DNA of 64,000 bases from Achromobacter sp. UMC46 (GTDB lineage: Bacteria; Pseudomonadota; Gammaproteobacteria; Burkholderiales; Burkholderiaceae_B), in NCBI RefSeq assembly GCF_014170335.1, contig NZ_LZZS01000004.1:186001-250000 (forward strand), given 5' to 3'. Below, in pieces: positions 7,665 through 16,555 of this stretch. The position numbers were made by a program, and so were the translations under genes. The stretch's first letter is position 1. Each line of letters begins with the position of its first letter. Under the pieces are notes generated by a model, which saw nothing but the letters and a program-made list of their open reading frames with translations, was not told the origin of the DNA and ran no database searches.

Positions 7665-8696
7665 TCAATCGGCGGCGATTCCGGCGTTGGCCGCCAGCAC
7701 CGTCCAGACCGGCAATTCCTGCGCGATCCGCGCGGCCAACTGATCCGGAGAACTTGCCACGCAGCGAAAACCCTGGTCCTGAAATTGGCGTTGGACGGCG
7801 TCATTGGCCAGCACCTCGCCGACCGCCTTGCTCACGCGCTGGACAAGCGCGGCGGGCGTTCCCGCCGGCGCGAACAGCGCCTGTATGGTCTCTGAGCGGA
7901 AATCCGGAAAGCCGGCTTCCGCTATCGTCGGCACGCCCGGAAGTTCCGGCCAGCGTTGCGTGCTGCCCACCGCCACCGCCCGCAGCTTGCCTGCGGCCAC
8001 GGCGGCCCGGGCGGCAGGCAATGCGGCGAATGCGCAGTCCACGTGCCCGCCCGCTACGGCCATGACGGCAGGAGCGGCGCCCGAGTACGGGACGTGCATC
8101 AAGTCCACCAGGGCGCGCTGCCATAGGAGTTCCGCCGCCAGATGCACGCTGTTGCCGTTGCCGGGCGTGGCGTAGGTGCGTGCCCCGGGCGTCTGCCTGG
8201 CCAAGCCGAGCAGCGCGGATAAGCTGTCGATCCCGCTGTCGGCACGGACCACGATGACGTCGGGAGACGTCACGACCAGGCTGATGGGCGAAAAGTCCCG
8301 GACGGCGTCATAGGACGCCCGCGCGCCGGCGACCGCGGCATTGGTGATAAAGGAAGAGGAAACGATCAGCAGCGTGCTGCCGTCCGGTTCGGCCTTGGCG
8401 ACCGACGACACGCCAATGTTGCCGCCCGCGCCGGCCCGGTTGTCGACGATGACCGGTTGGCCAAGCGCATCCGCCAGGCGTGCGGCCAAGAGGCGCGCAA
8501 CAATGTCCGTGGTGCCGCCTGCCGCGAACGGCACGACGAGGCGGATCGGCGGCCGCCGCGCGCTTCTCCCGAAAAAGGGAACGAGCTGTTTCGCCTGGCC
8601 GGTGGCCGGGTATGCGCACAGCACGCCCATACAGGCCATTGCGCGGATCACGCTCCTTCTTGAGAATCGACGGGACATGCTGCGGGCATCGATCAT
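7665..8696 (-). CDS. Bug-family (TctC) periplasmic substrate-binding protein
   Basis: 343 residues from the ATG at 8696. That start gives an arginine-rich n-region (SRRFSRRSVIRAMACMG) and a signal peptide before the conserved PIRLVVPFAAGGTTDIVARL, QPVIVDNRAGAGGNIGVSS and MHVPYSGAAPAVMAVAGGHVD blocks. The frame stays open upstream to 8759, but those codons look unlike a signal peptide. It sits between the cupin and the intradiol dioxygenase on one strand, suggesting that it captures the aromatic or carboxylic substrate of this operon. No TctA/TctB membrane partners are in the window. Confidence 0.92.
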   Translation of the reverse strand: MIDARSMSRRFSRRSVIRAMACMGVLCAYPATGQAKQLVPFFGRSARRPPIRLVVPFAAGGTTDIVARLLAARLADALGQPVIVDNRAGAGGNIGVSSVAKAEPDGSTLLIVSSSFITNAAVAGARASYDAVRDFSPISLVVTSPDVIVVRADSGIDSLSALLGLARQTPGARTYATPGNGNSVHLAAELLWQRALVDLMHVPYSGAAPAVMAVAGGHVDCAFAALPAARAAVAAGKLRAVAVGSTQRWPELPGVPTIAEAGFPDFRSETIQALFAPAGTPAALVQRVSKAVGEVLANDAVQRQFQDQGFRCVASSPDQLAARIAQELPVWTVLAANAGIAAD

Positions 8697-8768
8697 TCCT
8701 GCGTTCCTAATGACGAAAATTCGGGGCGACGGCGCTGCGGGCTGCCCTGCGGACGCCATCGGTCGGGC

Positions 8769-9299
8769 TCATCGTTCAGCCGTTTCTTTCAAGAATCCGT
8801 CCGTGCCATAGACCAGGCCCGTGTCCTCGGCCGCGCGCACCACGTCGGGATGCCAGGCAATGCGCCCGCATTCCTCGTCGGTGCCGCCCACTACCGAATA
8901 CACGACAAGGGCATGCGGATTGGGGTTGCGGAATCCGCGCATGACGCCGATGGGGCAGGAAATCACGTCCCATTGGTTCAGCATCACCGAGTGTTCGCCC
9001 TTGTCTCCCCAGATCACCTCCATATTTCCATTCAGGGGGCAAAAGACTTCCTCGGTCTTGTGCGCGTGCAGACTGGCGCCCTGCCCCACGGGGATTTCGA
9101 TGAAGGTCACGCCGAAACGGTGATTGCCAGGGATGGCGGGTTGGACGCCTTTGTTTTCGAGCACACCGCGGTTCATGATCTTGTAGATGTTCTTCTTCAT
9201 ACCCGGCAGGCGGCTTTCGATGAAGGTTTCGCGGTACGGCTCGACCTTGCCCCAACGCGCAATACGATTCGCTTCCATTTCCTGAGGGGAGATGTTCAT
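8769..9299 (-). CDS. Single-domain cupin protein
   Basis: 176 residues, with a cupin barrel in the second half: VTFIEIPVGQGASLHAHKTEEVFCPLNGNMEVIWG carries the H-x-H...E metal-binding motif, and SCPIGVMRGFRNPNP forms the second motif region. The N-terminal 60 residues (MNISPQEMEANRIARWG and on) have no recognised domain. Cupins of this type are dioxygenases, isomerases or ligand-binding proteins; which applies here cannot be told. It is the first gene of the dioxygenase operon, directly divergent from the LysR gene at 9462, so it probably belongs to that regulon. Confidence 0.8.
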   Translation of the reverse strand: MNISPQEMEANRIARWGKVEPYRETFIESRLPGMKKNIYKIMNRGVLENKGVQPAIPGNHRFGVTFIEIPVGQGASLHAHKTEEVFCPLNGNMEVIWGDKGEHSVMLNQWDVISCPIGVMRGFRNPNPHALVVYSVVGGTDEECGRIAWHPDVVRAAEDTGLVYGTDGFLKETAER

Positions 9300-9363
9300 A
9301 TCATTCCTTTATTAGATGGGCTGTCAGCATTATTTTCTGCACGCAATTGCGCGGCTGATGAAA

Positions 9364-9428
9364 GGTAATTCGCGGCCGGACACAGCGTCCATTACCATTT
9401 TCTGACTGCTTCCATATAATTTTGTTAT
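9364..9428. promoter_or_regulatory. Divergent LysR-type control region
   Basis: The 162-bp region between cupin and LysR genes contains an inverted repeat GGTAAT-N21-ATTACC (9364-9369, 9391-9396) and the palindrome ATAA-N5-TTAT (9416-9428), the latter within a T-N11-A motif. Both are reasonable LysR binding sites; the assignment is inferred from position and symmetry. Confidence 0.4.
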
Positions 9429-9461
9429 GACTGTTTTTTCACCCAAGGAGCCGGTACGGCG

Positions 9462-10424
9462 ATGGATCTGCGACAACTGCGCTACTTTGTGGCGCTGGCC
9501 AATCAAGGGCACTTCGGACGCGCCGCCAGCGTGCTGCACGTCGCTCAGCCAGCGCTGACCCGGCAGATTCAGCTGCTGGAAGAAGAGCTGGGCGTTCAAC
9601 TGTTCGTGCGCCACTCCCGAGGCGCGACTCCCACCGAGGAAGCGACCTTCCTGCTGGAACGGGCGAACTTCCTGCTGCGTTACGCCGAACAGCTCAAGCA
9701 GGACATGTCCGCCCTGCAACGCACCCCCAGAGGGCCAATCGTGCTGGGGCTTTCCCCCGGGCTGGCGATGACATTGGCGGCCCCACTGACCCACGCGGTG
9801 CAAAATGCCCTTCCAGACGTCCGGCTGCGTTTCGTCCAAGCCTTCTCTCCCGTGCTGCACGACATGCTGCTTAAAGGCCAGGTCGATCTGGCCATACTCA
9901 ACGGCCCGGTTCCCCTGGCGAATCTGGCGACCTACCCTTTCCTGACCGAAGGCCTGTGCCTTATCCGGCAGCCGGAAAGCCCGCGCAAGCGTACCGGTCC
10001 GAAAATCGGGTTGAAGCAGCTTGCAGACCTGCCGTTGGTCATGACAGGCCTGGCAAAATCCGGCGTACGCCTGGAGCTCGAGGCGCAGGCCGCCCAGGCG
10101 GGCATACAGCTCAATCCCGTGGTTGAAGTGGAAACCATCGAAGTCGCCAAGCGCCTGGTTCAGGCAGGCGTAGGCGTGACCGTGCATTTCGCCGCCACCG
10201 TGCAGGAAGACATCGAGGCAGGCCGTCTGGCAGCTTCCCCGATAGAGGGGCTCCACATGCGGCGCATACTGGCTCACACCTCCGATCGGCCCGCATCCCG
10301 CGCGACCAAAGCCCTGGTCGTCATCCTTCGCGAAGTCGCCCGGGATCTGGTCGCGCACAAACGCTGGCCGCACGCCGTGCTGGACTACCGAGAGCAGGAA
10401 CGGATGGCAGTTGGCGAGTCTTGA
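9462..10424 (+). CDS. LysR-family transcriptional regulator
   Basis: 320 residues. The N-terminal winged helix (MDLRQLRYFVALANQGHFGR, AQPALTRQIQLLEEELGVQLF) is followed by the two-lobed effector domain (GPIVLGLSPGLAMTLAAPLT and on). A good ribosome site (AAGGAG) lies 10-11 bp before the ATG. It is divergent from the cupin/Bug/intradiol dioxygenase operon and, by the normal LysR arrangement, is the likely activator of it; an aromatic acid or ring-cleavage intermediate would be the usual co-inducer. The C-terminal tail is slightly extended and basic/acidic after VLDYREQ. Confidence 0.93.
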   Translation: MDLRQLRYFVALANQGHFGRAASVLHVAQPALTRQIQLLEEELGVQLFVRHSRGATPTEEATFLLERANFLLRYAEQLKQDMSALQRTPRGPIVLGLSPGLAMTLAAPLTHAVQNALPDVRLRFVQAFSPVLHDMLLKGQVDLAILNGPVPLANLATYPFLTEGLCLIRQPESPRKRTGPKIGLKQLADLPLVMTGLAKSGVRLELEAQAAQAGIQLNPVVEVETIEVAKRLVQAGVGVTVHFAATVQEDIEAGRLAASPIEGLHMRRILAHTSDRPASRATKALVVILREVARDLVAHKRWPHAVLDYREQERMAVGES

Positions 10425-10450
10425 TTTTTATCATCGCCTGCCGTTCTAAA

Positions 10451-10483
10451 GGTAGGACGCTGCGTACGCCGGCGTGCGCTACC
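10451..10483. terminator. Hairpin between convergent genes
   Basis: GGTAG at 10451 and CTACC at 10479-10483 enclose near-complementary arms GCGTACGCC/GGCGTGCGC. The hairpin lies between the convergent LysR and methyltransferase genes. No clear U-run follows on either strand, so function as a terminator is probable by position only. Confidence 0.4.
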
Positions 10484-10532
10484 CGGCAACGCGCTGCTCT
10501 GGTAAGCGTTCTGCGGCAGCGCCGCTTTCAGC

Positions 10533-11162
10533 CTACAGGCGGTTCAGGCTGTACACCGACGCGGGCGGCAGGTTCAGCGGCACGAAACGCTCCCTGCGAG
10601 CCGACAGTCCGCAGGCGTCAAGCACGTTCCGGGAGATGGGGCAACGTACGCCATAGGTAAAAAAGTGCATGGCCGCCCCGGGCCGCATGGCTTCGAAAAC
10701 CGCCGTCAGCAATTGATGGTGGTGCTCTCCGCTCATGTTGCGCAGCGGCAAGCCACAGATGGCGGCGTCGATGCCGTCAAGTTCCGGATGCAGCTGCCGG
10801 GACAGGTCTTGCGCCGACACCTGCAGCACGGCCGCTTCCGGAAACTGCGTCCGCAGGCTTGAGCTCATGCCCGAATCCTGCTCGACCAGGACCAGACGGG
10901 ACGGATGGACGCCCTTGCGCAGCAGTTCCCGGGTGAATACGCCTGTGCCGCACCCCAGTTCAAGGACTTTTCCCGCCATGGCCGGCACTGCCGCGGTGAT
11001 GGCCGAGGCCAGCGCCGCGCCCGAAGGGGTTACGGCGCCGATCGCCGCCGGGTTGGACAACAGGGCTTTGACGAACTGCTTGCGTTCTTGCAGCCACGAC
11101 ATCCGCCAATGAGACGGATGGATGTGGCGGGTTGCGGTCTTGCATGACGACGAGGAATGCAT
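10533..11162 (-). CDS. Class I SAM-dependent methyltransferase, phospholipid N-methyltransferase-like
   Basis: 209 residues from the ATG at 11162, which has a GAGACAAAGG element upstream. After a short basic N-terminus come KQFVKALLSNPAAIGAVTPSG and the SAM-binding motif I VLELGCGTGVFTREL, then DAAICGLPLRNM and HFFTYG. The N-terminal FVKALLSNPAAIGAVTPSG segment is typical of small phospholipid N-methyltransferases and related rRNA-methylase-like proteins, which act on phosphatidylethanolamine; this specificity is a family inference. The gene is convergent with the LysR gene and stands apart from the catabolic operon. An in-frame extension to 11291 exists but lacks a signal for initiation. Confidence 0.8.
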   Translation of the reverse strand: MHSSSSCKTATRHIHPSHWRMSWLQERKQFVKALLSNPAAIGAVTPSGAALASAITAAVPAMAGKVLELGCGTGVFTRELLRKGVHPSRLVLVEQDSGMSSSLRTQFPEAAVLQVSAQDLSRQLHPELDGIDAAICGLPLRNMSGEHHHQLLTAVFEAMRPGAAMHFFTYGVRCPISRNVLDACGLSARRERFVPLNLPPASVYSLNRL

Positions 11163-11309
11163 GGGTGCCTTTGTCTCGGGAATCTGAAACCCCATGCAGG
11201 GCGCATGGCTGCGCCGCACGGGGGAAACTACGGAGACATTACCTGGGCCGCCCCGCCCTGGCCGGCAACCGTACGTAAGCACCCTTATCAAATGGCGGCG
11301 GCCAGGCCG

Positions 11310-11335
11310 GACGGCCGCTGCAGCGGGCGGCCGTC
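11310..11335 (-). terminator. GC-rich hairpin after the aromatic operon
   Basis: A perfect 9-bp stem GACGGCCGC/GCGGCCGTC with an 8-base loop lies about 35 bp past the end of the last operon gene (11370). No U-run follows, so it could be a weak or Rho-assisted terminator. Confidence 0.4.
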
Positions 11336-11369
11336 GCTGACAGCTTGCGTTGCAAGTCCCTGGCGCGGA

Positions 11370-12350
11370 TCAGTCGATCGCGGCGCCCGCCGTCTTCACC
11401 ACTTTTCCCAGCCGCGTGTATTCCTCGGCGCCGAATTCCGCCAGGGATTGACGCGTCGTCGGCGACGGGACCGCGCCGCGCGACTCCAGCGACTTGCGGA
11501 CCTCGGGGCGCTGCAACGCCTGGTTCACGGCGGCGTTCAACTTGTCCAGCACGGCCGTGGGCGTGCCCTTGGGCGCGTACAAGCCATCCCATGCGAAGAA
11601 CTCGTAGCCCTTCACGCCAGCCTCGCTGATCGTGGGGATGTCCGGGTTGGACCCTACGCGTTCGGGCGTGGTGACGCCCAGCGCGCGCAGCTTGCCGGCG
11701 GCGATCTGCCCCGATACATTGGGCATCACATCGATCAGGAACGAGATCCGCCCGCCGAGCAGGTCCGTCATGGCCGCGCCGCCGCCCTTGTACGGAATGT
11801 GCATGACGCGGATGCCCGCCATCTGGTTCAAGAGTTCACACGCAAGATGCGACGACGTTCCGTTGCCTGCCGAGCCGCAGGTCAGTTCACCGGGATGCGA
11901 CTTGGCGTAGTCGAGCAGCTGCGAAAGCGTCTTGAATCGGTCGTCCGTGCCGTTCACGACCAGCGCCGCGGCGATGACGGTAAAGCGCGAGATCGGCTCG
12001 AAGTCGCTGGGCGCATAGCCCGGCGACTTGTACAGCCAGTGGTTAATGGCCTGCGTGCCGTTGGTGCCGTAGGACAGCGTGTAGCCGTCCGGCTTGGCCC
12101 GCGCGGCAATCGACGCGCCGATGTTGCCGCCCGCGCCAGGCCGGTTTTCCACGATGATGGACTGGCCCAGTTCGCGCGACAGCGGTTCGGCCACCAGGCG
12201 GGCCAGCGTGTCGCCGCCGCCGCCCGCCGCGAAGGGCACGACCAGCGTGATGGCGTGCGCGGGCCAGTCGGCCTGCTGCGCGGCCGCCGCGCCCGCGGCA
12301 AGCGCGGTACAGGCGGCGGCCAAGCAGATAAGTGTTTTCGAGGGGTTCAT
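11370..12350 (-). CDS. Bug-family (TctC) periplasmic substrate-binding protein
   Basis: 326 residues from the ATG at 12350, where a strong CAGGAGACAAGAC leader and a clean signal peptide (LICLAAACTALAAGAAAAQQ) coincide. Conserved blocks are AITLVVPFAAGGGGDTLARL, QSIIVENRPGAGGNIGASI, and MHIPYKGGGAAMTDLLGG. It is the last gene of the aromatic operon, 105 bp after the hydratase. It probably binds the aromatic carboxylate or a related solute in the periplasm; TctAB permease genes are absent from the window, so it must share a membrane partner or act as a sensor. Confidence 0.92.
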   Translation of the reverse strand: MNPSKTLICLAAACTALAAGAAAAQQADWPAHAITLVVPFAAGGGGDTLARLVAEPLSRELGQSIIVENRPGAGGNIGASIAARAKPDGYTLSYGTNGTQAINHWLYKSPGYAPSDFEPISRFTVIAAALVVNGTDDRFKTLSQLLDYAKSHPGELTCGSAGNGTSSHLACELLNQMAGIRVMHIPYKGGGAAMTDLLGGRISFLIDVMPNVSGQIAAGKLRALGVTTPERVGSNPDIPTISEAGVKGYEFFAWDGLYAPKGTPTAVLDKLNAAVNQALQRPEVRKSLESRGAVPSPTTRQSLAEFGAEEYTRLGKVVKTAGAAID

Positions 12351-12455
12351 GTCTTGTCTCCTGAGGGATGCTGTGGCGCGCGCCCGCTGCGTTTTAGGTA
12401 TGTCGGGCACGCGGATCGAATCGGAAATCTGGCGGGCGCCTCCTGGCGGGTTGCG

Positions 12456-13256
12456 TTATACGAAGCGGCAGCTGACGGTGCCCAGCGGACCGTAATCCAC
12501 ATGGAAGGTGTCGCCTGCCTGAGCGAAGACGGGCCGCGTGAAGGACCCGCTCAGGATGATCTGGCCGGCCTCGAGCGTGACGTCGTGCTCCGCCAGCTTG
12601 TTGGCCAGCCACACTACGCCGTTCGCGGGATGGTTCAGCACGCCCGCGGCCAACCCGGTTTCCTCGATCACTGCGTTGCGCGACATCATCGCGCCCACCC
12701 AGCGCAAGTCCAGGTCGCCGGCTCGCACCGGCCTGCCGCCCATCACGACGCCGGCGTTCGCCGCGTTGTCGGCGATGGTGTCGAACACCTTGCGGGGCCG
12801 TTTGGATTCCGGGTCGATCTGGTGCGACCGCGCGTCGATGATTTCCAGCGCCGGAATGACATAGCGCACGGCATCCAGCACGTCGAACAACGTTACGCCC
12901 GGCCCGTGCAGGCGCCGGTCCAGGATGAACGCCAGTTCCACCTCGACGCGCGGCACGATGAAGCGGTCGCGTGCGATCTCGGCGCCGTCGGCGAACAGCA
13001 TGTCGTCCAGCAATGCGCCGTAGTCGGGCTCGTCGATCTGCGAGGACAGTTGCATCGCCCGCGACGTCAGTCCGATCTTATGGCCGACTAAACGGCGGCC
13101 GGCCGCGATCTTCTGGGCGACCCATTCGCGCTGGATCGCATAGGCGTCGACGATCGTGATGTCCGGATGGTCCAGCGACAGTTGGCGCACCTGGGTCCGT
13201 GTCTGCTCGGCCTCGTCCAGACGCCGCGCCAGGGCCTTTATGGTGGGGGTATCCAT
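12456..13256 (-). CDS. 2-oxo-hepta-4-ene-1,7-dioate / 2-oxopent-4-enoate hydratase (HpaH/MhpD family)
   Basis: 266 residues, full length for the HpaH/MhpD hydratase family. Typical segments are [43 protein letters not shown] (metal-binding acidic residues) and [16 protein letters not shown]. The enzyme adds water across the double bond of 2-oxo-4-enoates produced by meta-type ring cleavage, in the cytoplasm. Within this operon it would act after the cupin dioxygenase and possibly after the FAH-family enzyme. The partner aldolase (HpaI/MhpE) is not encoded nearby. The ATG follows AAGGAGACAAG. Confidence 0.88.
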   Translation of the reverse strand: MDTPTIKALARRLDEAEQTRTQVRQLSLDHPDITIVDAYAIQREWVAQKIAAGRRLVGHKIGLTSRAMQLSSQIDEPDYGALLDDMLFADGAEIARDRFIVPRVEVELAFILDRRLHGPGVTLFDVLDAVRYVIPALEIIDARSHQIDPESKRPRKVFDTIADNAANAGVVMGGRPVRAGDLDLRWVGAMMSRNAVIEETGLAAGVLNHPANGVVWLANKLAEHDVTLEAGQIILSGSFTRPVFAQAGDTFHVDYGPLGTVSCRFV

Positions 13257-13288
13257 CTTGTCTCCTTGATGTGCCTGAAGGCGTATCT

Positions 13289-13720
13289 TTATTCGGGCGG
13301 CAAATGGCGCCGGCTGCGTTTGTCTGCCAGACGCCAGCCGGAGCCTGCCTCCACCAGTTCATCCTGGCATTCCCTGATGGAAACCAGACGGGGCGCGCCG
13401 CCCTGCTCTTGCGGCACGCTTTCGTAGGCGGTCAGGAAATAGGCGACGCTTGCACGCGGGCCTTCCACGCCGGTCAGGCGCAGGTTGGTGATGATGTGGC
13501 ATGTCACGCGCTCGGGCGGGCGGACGTTCAGGGCGGCCAGGACTTCCTGTGGGCCGCACAGCCGTTTGCCCTGCCGCAGCCAGACGCCGTCGGCCGCCAT
13601 CAGCGCCGAGGCCGCTTCGTGACGCCGCGTGTCCAGCGCGTGGAAGAAATCCAGGATGACCGCTTCGCACGCGGCCTTGACCTGCTGGGTTCGGGTTGAA
13701 TGTTCCAAAGGTGTCCTCAT
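13289..13720 (-). CDS. SnoaL-like / NTF2-like protein of the aromatic operon
   Basis: 143 residues. The fold pattern ([37 protein letters not shown], then [13 protein letters not shown] and [11 protein letters not shown]) is that of the NTF2/SnoaL superfamily, the same fold as Rieske-oxygenase beta subunits. The ATG at 13720 overlaps the TGA of the reductase gene (ATGA), indicating coupled translation. Possible roles are an isomerase/dehydratase-like enzyme, or an accessory subunit for the oxygenase; a separate bona fide beta subunit is encoded at 16556-17047. Function is not assigned. Confidence 0.75.
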   Translation of the reverse strand: MRTPLEHSTRTQQVKAACEAVILDFFHALDTRRHEAASALMAADGVWLRQGKRLCGPQEVLAALNVRPPERVTCHIITNLRLTGVEGPRASVAYFLTAYESVPQEQGGAPRLVSIRECQDELVEAGSGWRLADKRSRRHLPPE

Positions 13721-14946
13721 CTGATCTGGGCGTTGGCCAGCGGCGCATCTGGCCGCCGCAGCAACGCCGGGTCCAGGACCGCGCCTTCCGCGATCCACTT
13801 GCGCAGTTGCCGGAGCTCCCGGGGCGCATCCACCGCCACCGCCGCCACGAGCCGTCCACCGGCGTCCAGCGCCATCGACAGCAGCGCCCGGCCGTCCGCC
13901 TGCGGACGCAGCACCTCGCACATCGCCATCGCCGGAAATCCGATAATCTGCACCATGGCGTCGTATTGCTCGGACCATACGGCGCCCGTCGGCACATACG
14001 GCGTGGCGTCGCCCAGCGCTGAACGCGCGGCAGCAGTGCCCTGGTCCTGGGCGTTCTGCCAGGACTCCAGGCGGATGCGACCGCCAGCGGCGGCATGGGC
14101 GGTGACGGCCACGTCGCCCGCCGCATAGACGTCCGGCGCCGACGTGCGGCAGTACGCGTCGACCAGCACGCCGCGTTCACAAGCGATGCCGGCCTCGCGC
14201 GCCAGCGCGTCGTTGGCCTGCAAGCCGACGCCCAGCACTACGGCGTCGACGTCGATGCGGACGCCGTCCGACAGCACTGCGGCCGTGCGCCCGTCCGGCA
14301 GCGCCTGCACGGCCCGCAGCGCGGCCTGCAAGCGGATGTCCACCCCGTGCGCCGCGTGCAGCGCGGCCAGATGCGCCGACACGCCCGGCTGCACGCTGCG
14401 CGCGCACAACCGCGGCGCCTGCTCCACCACAGTGACCGCGCAGCCCGCCTGGCGCGCGGTGGCCGCGACCTCCAGCCCGATCCAGCCGCCGCCGACGATG
14501 AGCACGCGCTTGCCTGGCCCCAGGCTGGCGCGCAGGCGCATGGCGTCGTCCCGTGTGCGAAGGACGTGCACGCCGGGATTGCCGACGCCCGGCAGCGCCG
14601 GCACCAGCGGCGTGCCGCCCATGCACAGGATCAGCCTTTCATAATCCAGCACGCCGCCGTCGGACGTGTCCACGCGCCGTTCCTCCGGGCGCAACCGCGT
14701 CGCCGATACGCCCGGCGCGAACTCGATCTGCAACTGCGCCAGGCGCGGCGCGGAGAACAGTTCCGTGCTCTCGGGCGGGGCGTGCCCGCCCAGCACCGCC
14801 TTGCTCAAGGGCGGGCGTTCATAGGGCGCGTGGGGCTCTTCCCCCAGCAGCACGACCCGGCCGGTGTAACCGCGGTCGCGCAGCGTAGCGGCGGCCCAGC
14901 CGCCCGCCTGACCCGCGCCCACAATGACGATAGCGCCCGCGTTCAT
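13717..14946 (-). CDS. Ferredoxin-NAD(P)+ reductase of a Rieske oxygenase (FAD, AndAa type)
   Basis: 409 residues of the FAD-dependent pyridine-nucleotide-disulfide class of oxygenase reductases. The FAD-binding motif IVIVGAGQAGGWAAATLRDR is at the N-terminus, PYERPPLSK follows, the NAD(P)-binding VLIVGGGWIGLEVAATARQ is in the middle, and VYAAGDVAV marks the second FAD motif. It passes electrons from NAD(P)H to the Rieske ferredoxin encoded just upstream. Both ends are translationally coupled: its ATG overlaps the ferredoxin TGA, and its TGA overlaps the ATG of the SnoaL-like gene. The reductase class resembles anthranilate dioxygenase AndAa rather than the flavin/plant-type-ferredoxin reductases. 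Confidence 0.92.
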   Translation of the reverse strand: MNAGAIVIVGAGQAGGWAAATLRDRGYTGRVVLLGEEPHAPYERPPLSKAVLGGHAPPESTELFSAPRLAQLQIEFAPGVSATRLRPEERRVDTSDGGVLDYERLILCMGGTPLVPALPGVGNPGVHVLRTRDDAMRLRASLGPGKRVLIVGGGWIGLEVAATARQAGCAVTVVEQAPRLCARSVQPGVSAHLAALHAAHGVDIRLQAALRAVQALPDGRTAAVLSDGVRIDVDAVVLGVGLQANDALAREAGIACERGVLVDAYCRTSAPDVYAAGDVAVTAHAAAGGRIRLESWQNAQDQGTAAARSALGDATPYVPTGAVWSEQYDAMVQIIGFPAMAMCEVLRPQADGRALLSMALDAGGRLVAAVAVDAPRELRQLRKWIAEGAVLDPALLRRPDAPLANAQIR

Positions 14947-15263
14947 GCGGCCTCCGCCTTCAGGTAGACCGTATTGGCCTCGATCCGCACCTCGTAGCGC
15001 CGCAGGTCCGTCGTGACGGGCGGGCATTGCGGCTTGCCGGTGCGGATGTCGAACACGCCCTGATGCAGCGGGCATTCGATGGTGCCGTCCTCCATGTAGC
15101 CATCCGCCAGGCTGGCGTTGCCGTGCGGACAGCGGTCCTGGGTGGCGCAGATCTCGCCCTGCAGGTCGTAAAGGCAGACCGCCTCGCCCTCGTGGAGGAC
15201 GCGCAAGGTCCCGGTGTCGGGCGAGATCTCGCCGACCTGGGCGACGGGTTTCCAGGTTTCCAT
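14943..15263 (-). CDS. Rieske-type [2Fe-2S] ferredoxin
   Basis: 106 residues. The Rieske ligands are Cys45 and His47 (DRCPHGN) and Cys64 and His67 (ECPLHQGVFD). Such ferredoxins carry single electrons from the reductase to the terminal oxygenase in the cytoplasm. It begins 2 bp after the oxygenase alpha-subunit stop and its own TGA overlaps the reductase ATG, so stoichiometric coexpression is likely. With the alpha, beta and reductase genes this makes a complete three-component system. Confidence 0.95.
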   Translation of the reverse strand: METWKPVAQVGEISPDTGTLRVLHEGEAVCLYDLQGEICATQDRCPHGNASLADGYMEDGTIECPLHQGVFDIRTGKPQCPPVTTDLRRYEVRIEANTVYLKAEAA

Positions 15264-15265
15264 GG

Positions 15266-16534
15266 CTACAGCCCCATCGCCTTGCGGTAGTAGTCGTAGA
15301 ACGACCGGATCAGCACTTCCGTCACCATGTAGTCGGCCGGTTCGGTGTCTCGGCCGCCCATTTCGACGATGCCGCGCGCTTCGGGATAACCGGTGACGCC
15401 GATCTGCACCTGGTTGAGCATTTCGCTGTCGTCCATGGACACGAACCCGGCCGGGCCCAGCAGATTGGCGTGCTTCAGGCGCAACCGCGTCATTTCCTCG
15501 TCGTCGTCCTCATACCCGTAATAGGTGAACACCAGTTCATGCTCGGTGGGGCTGCGCGGGATGACGTGGCGCGTCTTCAAGGAGTTGGCCTGGATGCCGA
15601 ACTGCGCAGCCGGAAACACCCAGGCGCCGCCCACGCGGCCCCGGTTGAACTCGGTGCGGGGCGTCACGGTTTCCAGGTCGAGCAACTCCAGGTCATCGCG
15701 GAAGCGGCTCATTTCGGTGGTGGCCGCCGTCTTCTTCTTGCCTTCGTTCTGCGACACCATGACGCTGTGCGCGCCGCCGCCTGTGGGGATGCACTCCGAT
15801 TTGGAGTCCGCCCGCCACAGGCCGAATGTGATGTAGAACGTGTGCAGCAAGGTGGCGTGGTACGGGTCCTTCAGGTTCTCCAGGTACATCTTCCAATTGC
15901 TGGGGATCAACTGGCGGCTGTATCCCAGCAGCTTGAGCGGCTTGCCCGGAAGCATGTGGTCGATCTCGGCCAGCACTTCCGGCCCGCAGTAGTCCTCGAA
16001 ACTGGGCGCCTCGTCCGAGAACGTCGCCCAGATCGACCCGCCCCGGTTCACGCTGCGCAACTTGCGGATGCCGTTCTGCCTGGGGTCGAAGTCTTTCGGC
16101 ATCCCGCCCTTGCCCATGGCTCCCCGGCGAAACGGCACGCCTTGCAGATTGCCGTTCAGGTCGTAATTCCATTGGTGGTAAGGGCACGTGAAGTCGGCCA
16201 CGCGGCCGGTGTTCTGCCAGCAGATCTGCGCGCCGCGGTGGGCGCAGCGATTCTCCAGCACCGCGACCTCGCCCGTTTCGGTGCGGACCATGACGACCGG
16301 GCGGTTGCCGATCCAGTTGCGCTTGTAGCAGCCGGTCTCCGGCACTTCGCATTCCAGCCCGACGTAATTCCAGGTCTGTCCGGCGAAGAAGATGTCCATT
16401 TCCTTCTGGAAGATGGCCGGATCGGTGTAGACCCAGTTGGGGATGCGCGTATAGCCCTCTTCAGGCCAGCGGCGCGGGATGTGGATGGCGGTCTCGGCGG
16501 GCGCGTCCAGGACGGCGGAGTCGGAACAGGTCAT
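15266..16534 (-). CDS. Rieske non-heme iron oxygenase, alpha subunit (salicylate 5-hydroxylase / anthranilate dioxygenase group)
   Basis: 422 residues. Rieske cluster ligands are Cys97/His99 (NRCAHRGAQ) and Cys117/His120 (CPYHQW). The mononuclear iron site is in ENLKDPYHATLLH, with bridging Asp223 and ligands His226 and His231. The context ENLKDPYHATLLHTFYITFG is close to NagG (salicylate 5-hydroxylase) and AndAc (anthranilate 1,2-dioxygenase), both of which act on ortho-substituted benzoates, so a salicylate- or anthranilate-like substrate is likely. Unusually the beta-subunit gene precedes it in the transcript (21-bp gap). The ferredoxin and reductase genes follow. Confidence 0.93.
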   Translation of the reverse strand: MTCSDSAVLDAPAETAIHIPRRWPEEGYTRIPNWVYTDPAIFQKEMDIFFAGQTWNYVGLECEVPETGCYKRNWIGNRPVVMVRTETGEVAVLENRCAHRGAQICWQNTGRVADFTCPYHQWNYDLNGNLQGVPFRRGAMGKGGMPKDFDPRQNGIRKLRSVNRGGSIWATFSDEAPSFEDYCGPEVLAEIDHMLPGKPLKLLGYSRQLIPSNWKMYLENLKDPYHATLLHTFYITFGLWRADSKSECIPTGGGAHSVMVSQNEGKKKTAATTEMSRFRDDLELLDLETVTPRTEFNRGRVGGAWVFPAAQFGIQANSLKTRHVIPRSPTEHELVFTYYGYEDDDEEMTRLRLKHANLLGPAGFVSMDDSEMLNQVQIGVTGYPEARGIVEMGGRDTEPADYMVTEVLIRSFYDYYRKAMGL

Positions 16535-16555
16535 GGCGGTTTCCTTGCAGCGGGT

